NCBI RefSeq assembly: GCF_900177245.1
Contig: NZ_FXBM01000001.1
Location: 682,001 to 746,000 of the forward strand
DNA length: 64,000 nucleotides
Direction: 5' to 3'
Origin: Rathayibacter oskolensis
Lineage (GTDB): Bacteria > Actinomycetota > Actinomycetes > Actinomycetales > Microbacteriaceae
A program made the position numbers and the translations under genes. Shown one piece after another: positions 16,372 through 23,643 of this stretch. The notes below the pieces were generated by a model that was given only the letters and a program-made list of their open reading frames with translations, was not told where the DNA came from and did not search any database. The first letter of the stretch is position 1; each line of letters starts with the position of its first letter.

Positions 16372-16850
16372 CTGCGTCTCCCTAGGAATCGTTCGGCCGC
16401 GCTCGCACCGACCGAGGAGGCCGAGGACGAGCGCGATGACCACGACGACAGCGAGCTGGTGCCCCCTGTCGATCGCGAAGAGCGACAGGGGCCTGCTCTC
16501 GAGAAGGTACTCGACGGCGTTCCGCGCGACCGTGAAACCGGGCCGTCCTGCCACGGCGAGATACCGTCCGACGATCGTGTCGTGGACGATCCCGGCGCCG
16601 ATGGTGGGCACGGTCGAGGTCACCGCCGTCGCGACGAGCGCGAGGAGGTCCTTCCCGAGAGCCGGACCTTCCGCTGCTCTCACCGGCATGACGCAGCACC
16701 GTGAACGGATCGACAGCCGAGGCCGGAAGTCGTCGGAGGAACTTCCGCCGCTTCCTCCTCCGAGCCGGTTCACGCGCGCATCAGCGCCAGTGAGAGGAGG
16801 CGCCACGACGTCTCCGGCGCCGTCCCCGCGAGATGTGGTCTGCTGGGCAG
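16372..16850. other. 479-base stretch with an open frame but no confident gene
   Basis: On the minus strand the YCII frame stays open up to 16806. It would encode a leader with a hydrophobic stretch (HQLAVVVVIALVLGLLGRCE), possibly a fused or decayed membrane segment. There is no strong ribosome site and no recognisable family. The region also carries the promoter of the MerR gene on the plus strand. Confidence 0.35.
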
Positions 16851-17327
16851 ATGGCCTCCTTCACCATCCAGCAGACGTCGCAGCGGACCGGGCTCAGCGA
16901 GCCCACCCTGCGCTACTACGAGCAGGCCGGGCTCGTCGGGCCCATCGGCCGCGACAGAGCGAGCGGGCACCGCCGGTACAGCGAGGTCGACCTCGACTCG
17001 CTGCAGGCACTGGCGTGCCTCAGGGCGATGGGCGTGGGCATCCAGGACATGCGCACCTACCAGGCGAACCGCAGGCTCGGCCGTCTCGCGGCGGGCGATC
17101 AGCGCGACCTGCTGCTGCGGCACGCGGAGCGCGTCCGGAGCGAGATCGAGACGCTTCGCCTGCACCTCGACTACCTGGAGGCGAAGGCGTCGCTGTGGGA
17201 CGCCCGCGCCGTCGGCGACGAGAACGTCGAGGACGAGGCGTTCCGGCGGCTCGAGGAGATGCTGCCGGAGCTCCGCACGATGTTCGGCCACGAGATCCGG
17301 GAGGGATCCGCGACCGACTCCGCTTGA
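16851..17327 (+). CDS. MerR-family transcriptional regulator
   Basis: 158-residue regulator. The N-terminal winged helix is classic MerR (TIQQTSQRTGLSEPTLRYYE, then GLVGPIGRDRASGHRRYSEV). It is followed by a long dimerisation coiled coil (LLLRHAERVRSEIETLRLHL) and an acidic C-terminal tail. No metal-binding cysteine is present, so it probably senses an organic ligand or the state of metabolism. Its stop codon lies inside the promoter of the next gene, whose 16-bp palindrome is its likely binding site. Confidence 0.88.
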   Translation: MASFTIQQTSQRTGLSEPTLRYYEQAGLVGPIGRDRASGHRRYSEVDLDSLQALACLRAMGVGIQDMRTYQANRRLGRLAAGDQRDLLLRHAERVRSEIETLRLHLDYLEAKASLWDARAVGDENVEDEAFRRLEEMLPELRTMFGHEIREGSATDSA

Positions 17328-17354
17328 CCTCAAGCGCTTGAGGGCTGGTGTGCT
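17324..17354 (+). promoter_or_regulatory. MerR-type promoter/operator with 19-bp spacer
   Basis: TTGACC (17324-17329) and TGTGCT (17349-17354) are separated by 19 bases, the long spacer typical of MerR-activated promoters. The palindrome CCTCAAGCGCTTGAGG (17328-17343) lies between them. Transcription would start close to the ATG at 17361, suggesting a leaderless message. The -35 box overlaps the stop codon of the MerR gene. Confidence 0.7.
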
Positions 17355-17360
17355 CGCACC

Positions 17361-18359
17361 ATGACCACATCGCACACCACCGCCGCCGCCACCACCACAG
17401 GCACCGTCCTCGTCACGGGCGCCTCCGGATACCTCGCCACCCGCCTCATCGCCGATCTCCTCCGCTCAGGCGTGCAGGTGCGCGCCACCGTGAGGTCGCT
17501 CGACAGCGGGCCCGCCGTCCGCGCGGCCGTCCGTCGCGGGGGAGGCGACGACGACGGGCTCACGCTGATCGCGGCGTCCCTCACCTCCGATACGGGCTGG
17601 GCCGATGCCGTCGCCGGCGTCGACGGGGTCTACCACCTGGCCTCGCCGATGATCTCGTCACCGGATCCGGAGGAGGTGGTCGTGCCGGCTCGCGACGGTG
17701 CTCTCCGCGTCCTGCGCGCCGCGCGCGACGCCTCCGTGCCGCGCGTCGTGCTGACGTCGTCGTTCGCCGCGGTCGGCTACTCGCCGAAGCCGGTCCGCGA
17801 CTACGACGAGAACGACTGGACCTCGCCCGAGACCCCCGGGCTCGCCGTCTACCCGCTGTCGAAGGCAGTCGCCGAGCGTGCGGCCTGGGACTTCATCGAG
17901 GCCGAGGGCGGAGGGACCGAGCTGGTCGCCCTCAACCCGACCTGGATCGCGGGGCCGACCCTGACTCCCGACGCCCGCTCCTCGCTCCAGGTCTTCACGG
18001 CGATGCTGAGCGGAGCCATGCCGGTCACTCCGAGGCAGCGGTTCGGGATCGCCGACGTGCGCGACGTCGCCACCGCCCACATCGCCGCGATGACGACGCC
18101 GGGTGCCGCCGGCAAGCGCTACCTGCTGCTCGCCGACGGCCCGACGACCACGTTCCTCGAGGTGGCTCGGGTGCTGCGCGAGCAGCTGGGCGAGGTCGCC
18201 GCGAAGGCTCCGACCGAGGAGGCGCCGGGCGAGGAGGTGCCGCCGCTGGTCATCCGGAACGACCGGGCGAAGCGCGAGCTGGGCTTCGCGCCGCGACCGG
18301 TCGTCGAGACCATCCTCGACACGGTGGACAGCCTGCGGGAGCTCGGCGTCGTGGGCTGA
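17361..18359 (+). CDS. NAD(P)-dependent epimerase/dehydratase, dihydroflavonol-reductase-like
   Basis: 332-residue extended SDR enzyme. The NAD(P)-binding glycine motif is VTGASGYLATRLIADLLRSG, followed by the family's VRATVRSL loop. The catalytic Tyr and Lys are in VYPLSKAVAERAAWDF (YxxxK), with the Ser contributed by VVLTSSFAAVGYS. Members reduce aldehydes or ketones such as methylglyoxal-type carbonyls or secondary metabolites. The gene sits directly behind a MerR regulator and a MerR-type promoter, so it is probably induced by the regulator's ligand. Substrate unknown. Confidence 0.88.
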   Translation: MTTSHTTAAATTTGTVLVTGASGYLATRLIADLLRSGVQVRATVRSLDSGPAVRAAVRRGGGDDDGLTLIAASLTSDTGWADAVAGVDGVYHLASPMISSPDPEEVVVPARDGALRVLRAARDASVPRVVLTSSFAAVGYSPKPVRDYDENDWTSPETPGLAVYPLSKAVAERAAWDFIEAEGGGTELVALNPTWIAGPTLTPDARSSLQVFTAMLSGAMPVTPRQRFGIADVRDVATAHIAAMTTPGAAGKRYLLLADGPTTTFLEVARVLREQLGEVAAKAPTEEAPGEEVPPLVIRNDRAKRELGFAPRPVVETILDTVDSLRELGVVG

Positions 18360-18466
18360 CGACGCGGTCCGTCCGACGGTGTTCTCGGCGTCCGGAGGGG
18401 GATCGGTCGGCTTCTGCTCAGGTGCTGCCGAGAGGATCGGACCTGATATTCGACGGAAGGTTCTCT

Positions 18467-19282
18467 GTGAGCATGTTCAAGCGCGTCCTCGGTATGGCGT
18501 CGAAGGCCCTCGATTCGACGACCGGCTCGACCTCGTCGTCGGGCACCGGCACGACGGACTGGCGCGGTCTCGTCCGCACCGCTGCCGACAAGGTGACGGG
18601 CGACTCTCGACCGGCGCAAGCGACGGCGCCCCAGCCGCGCGCCTCCGCTCGGCCCCAGGACGCCCGGCCGGGGCACTCGGCCGTCTCGCCCGAGGACCGG
18701 GCCGCCATCGCGCGGTACGACTACCTCCTCCGCACGGCCGACCCCGAGCAGCTCGAGCAGGTGCATCGCGACGCCTTCGCCCGGCTGACACCGGCGCAGC
18801 GCACCCAGGTCGAGGCGCGGCTCCGAGACGAGCTGCCGGCGCACGAGCAGCCGAGGTCGTCGGCGCCCGACGACCTCGCCCGTGCCGCGACGCGCGGAGA
18901 GGCGAACGAGCCCGGGTTCCTCAAGAAGATGTTCTCGAAGCCCGGCACGCGCGGGGCGCTCGCGGGCGCCGGGGTCGGAGCGGTGGCCGGAGTCGGGCTG
19001 GGCGCGGCAGGCGGGCTGCTCGCGGCGGTCGCCGGCGGCGCCGTGATCAGCAGCGTCGCGGGCCCCCTGCTCGAGGGTGCGGCGGGCCTCGGTGTCGACT
19101 TCGAGAACCTGACCGGCGGCTTCGGCGACCTCGGGGATTTCGGCGACATCACCGGCGGAGCGGGCGACCTCGTGTCGGGTGCGGGTGAGCACGTGTCGGG
19201 GCTCGGCGAGCAGGTCTCGGACTTCGGCTCGGACTTCCAGCTGCCGGGGCTCGGCGACATCGGGAACCTCTTCGACCGCTGA
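18467..19282 (+). CDS. Conserved Microbacteriaceae-type protein with glycine-rich hydrophobic domain
   Basis: 271-residue protein of unknown function. The N-terminal part is polar (MASKALDSTTGSTSSS), then a charged helical domain occurs (SPEDRAAIARYDYLLRTADP to AQRTQVEARLRDELPAHEQP, about 95-145). A strongly hydrophobic Gly/Ala segment follows (about 175-225, GVGAVAGVGLGAAGGLLAAV), and the tail is a glycine/aspartate repeat (GGFGDLGDFGDITGGAG). GTG at 18467 is favoured by GGAAGG six bases before it; ATG at 18473 is possible. Similar proteins are sometimes labelled cation-transporting ATPase in actinobacterial genomes, but no ATPase motif is present here. Membrane association is likely. Confidence 0.6.
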   Translation: MSMFKRVLGMASKALDSTTGSTSSSGTGTTDWRGLVRTAADKVTGDSRPAQATAPQPRASARPQDARPGHSAVSPEDRAAIARYDYLLRTADPEQLEQVHRDAFARLTPAQRTQVEARLRDELPAHEQPRSSAPDDLARAATRGEANEPGFLKKMFSKPGTRGALAGAGVGAVAGVGLGAAGGLLAAVAGGAVISSVAGPLLEGAAGLGVDFENLTGGFGDLGDFGDITGGAGDLVSGAGEHVSGLGEQVSDFGSDFQLPGLGDIGNLFDR

Positions 19283-19304
19283 TCGCCGGCGCGCTCAGCG
19301 GCTG

Positions 19305-19703
19305 TCAGCGGGTGCGGCGGCGGAGGAGCAACGCGAGGACCACCGCGACGAGCCCGGCGAGCAGCAGGGCGACTCCGGTGATCGCCACCGCCGTCGTCGA
19401 CCAGTCGGGTCGATCGACGAGGATGCTGCCGTCGAGCGACGTCCACTCGCAGGCGGCGCCGAGAGGCCACCACGACCAGTAGCCCGAGACCAGCTCGCCC
19501 TCGCCCGGCGGCACTGCGCCGACGCTCGCCGAACAGGCGTAGTCGAAGCCGAGTCGAGTGAGATTCCAGTACTGCAGAGGGATGAGCGCGACGACCGCCG
19601 CGCCGGCGAGCGCGACGACGGTGCCCGCGATCAGCGCGAGGCGGCGCGCGGTCAGCGGGCGACGCCTCCCGGAGCGGACGCCGGGTGCGGGGGTGTCGGT
19701 CAT
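19305..19703 (-). CDS. Membrane protein, unknown function
   Basis: 132-residue two-pass protein from ATG at 19703, preceded by GAGGG. Helix 1 lies at about 22-45 (LALIAGTVVALAGAAVVALI). A tryptophan-rich extracytoplasmic loop with two cysteines follows (GFDYACSASVG, SGYWSWWPLGAACEW). Helix 2 lies at about 105-127, ending LLLRRRTR. The paired cysteines suggest a disulfide outside the membrane. Convergent with the upstream plus-strand gene. Family not recognised. Confidence 0.6.
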   Translation of the reverse strand: MTDTPAPGVRSGRRRPLTARRLALIAGTVVALAGAAVVALIPLQYWNLTRLGFDYACSASVGAVPPGEGELVSGYWSWWPLGAACEWTSLDGSILVDRPDWSTTAVAITGVALLLAGLVAVVLALLLRRRTR

Positions 19704-19803
19704 CCCTCGATGGTGACACGGGGCGCTGGGAGGCGGCGGCCCGCCGGTCGCGCCCACGACCCGCGACTGCGGCGCAGGCGCCGAGCGCCGTACCCTCGAA
19801 CGC

Positions 19804-20190
19804 ATGGGGTTTCTGTTCTCGCTGCTGACCATCGTGCTGATGGTGCTGGCGCTCGTGGATGTCGTGCGTCAGCCGGACAACGTCGTCCGCAATCTGCCCA
19901 AGATCGTCTGGATCCTGCTGATCGTGTTCATCCCGCTGATCGGGGTCACGATCTGGTTCCTCCTCGGCCACGACTGGAAGAAGGGCGACGGCGCCTCCTT
20001 CGTCCCGGGTGCGCGGACCACGCCCCGGCTCCGACGCCCGAAGACGCCGCCGCCCACCATCGTCGTGCGGCCCGCGCCGAAGACGACGGAGGAGCAGCTC
20101 GCCGACCTGGAGCGCGAGGAGGCGCACTACGCGCGGCTCGCCGAGGAGCAGCGGCGCCGACGCGAAGGGGAGCGTCCTCAGGACGCGTGA
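19804..20190 (+). CDS. PLDc_N-domain membrane protein
   Basis: 128-residue protein beginning with the phospholipase-D-nuclease N-terminal transmembrane domain: MGFLFSLLTIVLMVLALVDV, then LPKIVWILLIVFIPLIGVTIW. Two helices anchor it; residues about 60-128 form a charged cytoplasmic tail with a coiled coil (EEQLADLEREEAHYARLAEE). Small stand-alone PLDc_N proteins are common in Actinobacteria, but their function is unknown. No catalytic HKD motif is present. Confidence 0.75.
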   Translation: MGFLFSLLTIVLMVLALVDVVRQPDNVVRNLPKIVWILLIVFIPLIGVTIWFLLGHDWKKGDGASFVPGARTTPRLRRPKTPPPTIVVRPAPKTTEEQLADLEREEAHYARLAEEQRRRREGERPQDA

Positions 20191-20200
20191 CCGCGCTCCC

Positions 20201-21118
20201 TCAGCCGGTCGCCACGAAGTTCGACGCGGCCCACTCGACGGAGGCGATCTTGGCCTGCCCCGCGATGCTCGGGTGGAAGTAGTCGACGGTGCCGATGAGC
20301 GACTTGGAGGCGGGGGTCGCGGTGAGCGCGCCTCCGTCGTAGTCGCAGAGCGGACCGGCCGAGGCGCAGGCGCTCTGCAGCGCGGTGTTGTACTGCGCGG
20401 TGCGCGTCTTCGCTGCGGCGGCGGAGGCTGCTGCCGCCGTCGTGCTCAGACGTCCGCCGGTCGCGCTCACTCCCCGGGTCGTGCGGCACAGGTTGCCCGT
20501 GGCCCAGACGACCGAGCCGATGCCGCCCTTGACCACGGCCCACTCCGATGCGACGTTCGGCATCGAGGAGAGCACGATCTTGGCGTTCGGCCAGGTCGTG
20601 CGGATCTTGGTGATCGCCGTCTTCGCTCCGGTGGTGAAAGTCGCGGCGGGCGTCATCGTGTAGCCGTCGGCGGCGACGGGGATCTTCGCGGAGCAGAGAT
20701 CGTTGCCGCCGATCAGCAGGGTCACGACGTCGGGGCGCACGCCGGCGGCGACGGCGGCGTCGATCCGCGCCGGGACGCCGGCGACCGTGCTGCCCGTCTG
20801 CCCGAAGTTGGCGGTCGTCACGGTGGTGCCGGGGTTCGCCCTGCGCAGGCGCGAGGCGAAGGAGTCGACCGCCGCGTTCGTCCCCGTCGACCAGTTGTTG
20901 CGCGGGCAGTCGTCGAAGCGGCCGCAGGTGCCGTAGCCCTGGGTGATCGAGTCGCCGAGGCTGAGCAGCGACAGCGTCGGGGCGGCGGAGGCGGCGCCGG
21001 TGGGCACGAGCGCCGCGGCGAGGGCGAGGACGGCGCCGGTCGCGAGGGCGCGCACGCGGCGGCTCCCGGAGCGGCGCGGGCGGGAGGACAGCAGGCGGGA
21101 GGACAGGGGGAGTCGCAT
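20201..21118 (-). CDS. Secreted SGNH/GDSL-type hydrolase
   Basis: 305-residue exported esterase. The signal peptide has a twin-arginine-like basic region (RPRRSGSRRVRALATGAVLA) and probable cleavage after ASA near residue 46. The four SGNH blocks are visible: GDSITQGYG with Ser57, the Gly block near TGSTVAGV, IGGNDL with the Asn, and DYFHPS with the Asp/His pair near the C-terminus. Conserved cysteines in CGRFDDC and elsewhere suggest disulfides. It probably deacylates lipids or polysaccharides outside the cell. ATG at 21118 is the start that gives a correct signal peptide. Confidence 0.87.
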   Translation of the reverse strand: MRLPLSSRLLSSRPRRSGSRRVRALATGAVLALAAALVPTGAASAAPTLSLLSLGDSITQGYGTCGRFDDCPRNNWSTGTNAAVDSFASRLRRANPGTTVTTANFGQTGSTVAGVPARIDAAVAAGVRPDVVTLLIGGNDLCSAKIPVAADGYTMTPAATFTTGAKTAITKIRTTWPNAKIVLSSMPNVASEWAVVKGGIGSVVWATGNLCRTTRGVSATGGRLSTTAAAASAAAAKTRTAQYNTALQSACASAGPLCDYDGGALTATPASKSLIGTVDYFHPSIAGQAKIASVEWAASNFVATG

Positions 21119-21235
21119 GGGGTACCGCTCTCGAGAAGGGGTGAGGCGGTGGGGGCCGCTGCTGCCGACGCTAGAGGAGAGCGCCCCGGAGGGAACCTGC
21201 CCGGTCACCCCCAGAACAGGCCCTGTCTCGCGGAG

Positions 21236-21883
21236 TCAGCCGACCTCGCCCGGACGGAGCACGCGAACGCGGCTCAGCGCCCAGACGAGGGCCCCCGAGA
21301 GGAGGAAGGCGATCGCGATGATCACGACGTAGACCGCGACGGTCCCGTATCCGGTCGCCGGATCGAGGAACGGGTAGGGCACCCATCCGTCGGTCGCGCC
21401 GCGGATCAGGACCACGACCAGCCAGAGGACGGGGTAGACGAGGACGATCCAGAGCCGGCGCCACGGCAGCGGCGGCCTGTCGGCGACGAGGAGCCAGTCG
21501 AGCAGGCCGTAGACCGGGAAGAGCAGGTGCATCACCGTGTTCGCCCAGGGGAGCGCGACTCCACCGGCGAGGCCGACCAGGAGGGTGTTGTAGACGAGGC
21601 CGACGACCACGATGTAGCTCGTCGTCGCGCCGCGCACGAGAGCCAGGACCGGGCCGGCTCGTCGGCCCGCGAGTGCCGTGATCAGCAGGGTCACGGCGAG
21701 CAGGATGTTGCCCTGGATGGTGAAGAAGCCGAAGAAGTTGACCGGCACGAGCGGCGTGCGCGACGCGGTGTCGACGGCGGTCGCGACGACGGCGGCGAGC
21801 ACGGTCAGCGCGACGACGATCCGGACGGCGGTGATGCCCATCCGCATCGCGTGCGCCCCTGCGGCGGGGGAGGGCGACGTCAT
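21236..21883 (-). CDS. Pr6Pr-family membrane protein
   Basis: 215-residue multi-pass protein with about six helices. It has features of the Pr6Pr/FAR-17a-AIG1-like family: NFFGFFTIQGNILLAV in helix 2, VYNTLLVGLAGG, the loop WANTVMHLLFPVYGLLDWLL and YPVLWLVVVLIRG with DGWVPYPFLDP near the C-terminus. The His in VMHLLFP and the Asn in QGN match positions conserved in this group. Relatives are putative lipid or steroid-modifying enzymes, but the reaction in bacteria is not established. Confidence 0.8.
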   Translation of the reverse strand: MTSPSPAAGAHAMRMGITAVRIVVALTVLAAVVATAVDTASRTPLVPVNFFGFFTIQGNILLAVTLLITALAGRRAGPVLALVRGATTSYIVVVGLVYNTLLVGLAGGVALPWANTVMHLLFPVYGLLDWLLVADRPPLPWRRLWIVLVYPVLWLVVVLIRGATDGWVPYPFLDPATGYGTVAVYVVIIAIAFLLSGALVWALSRVRVLRPGEVG

Positions 21884-21917
21884 CGCTCGAGCGTACCGGC
21901 CGGGCTAGCCTTGCCGG

Positions 21918-22661
21918 ATGCTCACCATCGGGGTCGACCTCGCAGCGGAGCCGGTGCGCACCGCGCTCGCGGCGGTCGAGTGGCGCGAGGGTCGAGCCGT
22001 GGTCGCCTCCCTCTCGCTCGGCGCGACCGACGAGGGCATCGTCGCGCTCTCGCGGGCGGCGACGGCGATCGGCATCGACTGCGCGTTCGGCTGGCCGCTC
22101 GAGTTCGTCGAGTTCGTCTCGGCGCACACCCGCCGCGAGATCGCGCCGAGAACGCTGGCCGGTCTCGAGTGGAGGCGTCGGCTCGCGTACCGCGAGACCG
22201 ACCGCGCGGCCCATGACGTGACGGGGCGGTGGCCGCTCAGCGTGTCCACCGATCGCCTCGGCATGACGGCCATGCGCTGCGCCGAGCTGCTCGAGGCCTT
22301 CGCGGCGGCCGGCGAGGACGTCGACCGCTCGGGCGGCGGCCGGCTCGTCGAGGTCTACCCCGCTGCTGCGCTGCGGTGGTGGCACATCGAGACGACGGGC
22401 TACAAGACGAGACCGGAGGCGATGGCGCCCGCCGTCACCGCGCTCCGCACCGCAGCGCCGTGGCTCGACGCCCCGGCCGAGGTGCTCGCCCTGATGGCGC
22501 GCTCGAACGACGCGTTCGACGCGGTGATCGCAGCCCTGAACGCTCGTGCTCACGCGCTCGGGAGCACGCTCGCCGTCCCCGACGAGCTGCGGGCGGCGGC
22601 CCGGGCGGAGGGGTGGATCGCGATCCCCACCGGGCCGATCGACGGGCTCGCCAGACGCTGA
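21918..22661 (+). CDS. DUF429-family protein
   Basis: 247-residue protein of the DUF429 family, which has an RNase H-like fold. The N-terminal IGVDLAAEPVRTALAAVEW and the acidic residues in AIGIDCAFGWPLEF are the typical beta-strand blocks. RRLAYRETDRAAHDVTGRWPL and LVEVYPAAALRWW are further family features. The C-terminal SNDAFDAVIAALNARA holds a last conserved Asp pair. Members are predicted nucleases, but none of this kind has a firm substrate. It is monocistronic as far as the sequence shows. Confidence 0.8.
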   Translation: MLTIGVDLAAEPVRTALAAVEWREGRAVVASLSLGATDEGIVALSRAATAIGIDCAFGWPLEFVEFVSAHTRREIAPRTLAGLEWRRRLAYRETDRAAHDVTGRWPLSVSTDRLGMTAMRCAELLEAFAAAGEDVDRSGGGRLVEVYPAAALRWWHIETTGYKTRPEAMAPAVTALRTAAPWLDAPAEVLALMARSNDAFDAVIAALNARAHALGSTLAVPDELRAAARAEGWIAIPTGPIDGLARR

Positions 22662-22664
22662 CGC

Positions 22665-22886
22665 TCAGGCCGAGATCCGACGCGTCAGGGTGGCGGCGGC
22701 GGCTTCAGCGGCGCGCTCGGCCTCTTCGACGGTGGCGAACAGGTCGCCGGGGACGAGGCGCGGGTCGGTGGCGAGGCAGGGGTCGATCTCGAGTCGGAAC
22801 CGGGGCAGGTCTGCTCCGGGGACGACGACGATCCTGACTCCGTTCCGGCTCCATCGCGCGGGCTGGATGATGGGGATCTGTGACAT
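22665..22886 (-). CDS. Hypothetical protein, 73 aa
   Basis: Small protein beginning MSQIPIIQPARWSRNGVRIV, with a beta-rich first half and a helical C-terminus (VEEAERAAEAAAATLTRRIS). It contains no membrane segment. The composition and codon use look coding, and the start at 22886 follows AAGAG. It converges on the DUF429 gene with a 3-base gap. Family and role not recognised. Confidence 0.5.
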   Translation of the reverse strand: MSQIPIIQPARWSRNGVRIVVVPGADLPRFRLEIDPCLATDPRLVPGDLFATVEEAERAAEAAAATLTRRISA

Positions 22887-23026
22887 GGTGCTCTTTCGCG
22901 TGCATCGTGCACGGGTGGCTGGCGCCTCGACCGTGCGGACTCACGCTACGACGGGCTCCTGTCCGGCCGAACGGGGTTGACCTCCCAGGTGCGCGGGAGT
23001 ACTCCGCGGCGCGACGCGGTCGCGCG

Positions 23027-23524
23027 TCAGTCCAGATGGTCGAGGGTGTCGCTGATGGTGCGCAGGCACTCGATCAGGACCGACATCTGGCGGGTGTCGA
23101 GCCGGGCCAGCACCTCGCCCTCGGCCGCGACGAGATGACGCATCGCCTCGTCGACGCGCTTGGTGCCGCGCGGGGTCAGCGAGACGATCTTGCTCCGCGA
23201 GTCGGCGGCGTTCTGCTCGCGCACGACGAGACCGCGCGCGCCGAGGCGGTCGACCCGGCTGGCGAGGTTGCCGCTCGAGATGCCGAGGCGCAGGGAGAGC
23301 ACGGAGGGGGTCATCCCGCCCGCGCCGGTCTGCCGCAGGATCGAGAGCAGCTCGAACTCCCACGGGGCGAGCTCGCTCGCGGCGAACGACTGGCGACGGA
23401 TCTCCTGCACCCGCGGGCTGAGACGACGCAACCGCGAGACGACGTCGAGGGGGGCGAAGTCCAGGTCGGGCAGGGCCTCGGCCCACGCGTCGATCACCAG
23501 ATCGACATCGTCGTCTTCTCGCAT
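23027..23524 (-). CDS. MarR-family transcriptional regulator
   Basis: 165-residue regulator. The DNA-binding domain has SELAPWEFELLSILRQTGAG, MTPSVLSLRLGISSGNLASR, VDRLGARGLVVREQNAADSR and the wing KIVSLTPRGTKRVDEAM. ATG at 23524 gives the usual MarR length with a slightly long N-terminal dimerisation helix. It lies upstream, on the same strand, of nothing closely coupled; the target is not evident. Confidence 0.85.
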   Translation of the reverse strand: MREDDDVDLVIDAWAEALPDLDFAPLDVVSRLRRLSPRVQEIRRQSFAASELAPWEFELLSILRQTGAGGMTPSVLSLRLGISSGNLASRVDRLGARGLVVREQNAADSRSKIVSLTPRGTKRVDEAMRHLVAAEGEVLARLDTRQMSVLIECLRTISDTLDHLD

Positions 23525-23643
23525 GCCTCCGATTATCCCCGCGCCGTCGACAGGCGGCGACGTCTTGCGGCGGGGGCGCACCGGACCCCGGGGACGGTGT
23601 ATCGAGATCGGACACCGGGCCCAACGGCGCCGGGCCGAGGTGC

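Noticed and set aside
16382-16806. Open frame upstream of the YCII gene considered as a membrane-protein gene
   Set aside because: It has no own stop or convincing ribosome site and reads straight into YCII; at most a decayed or chance frame.
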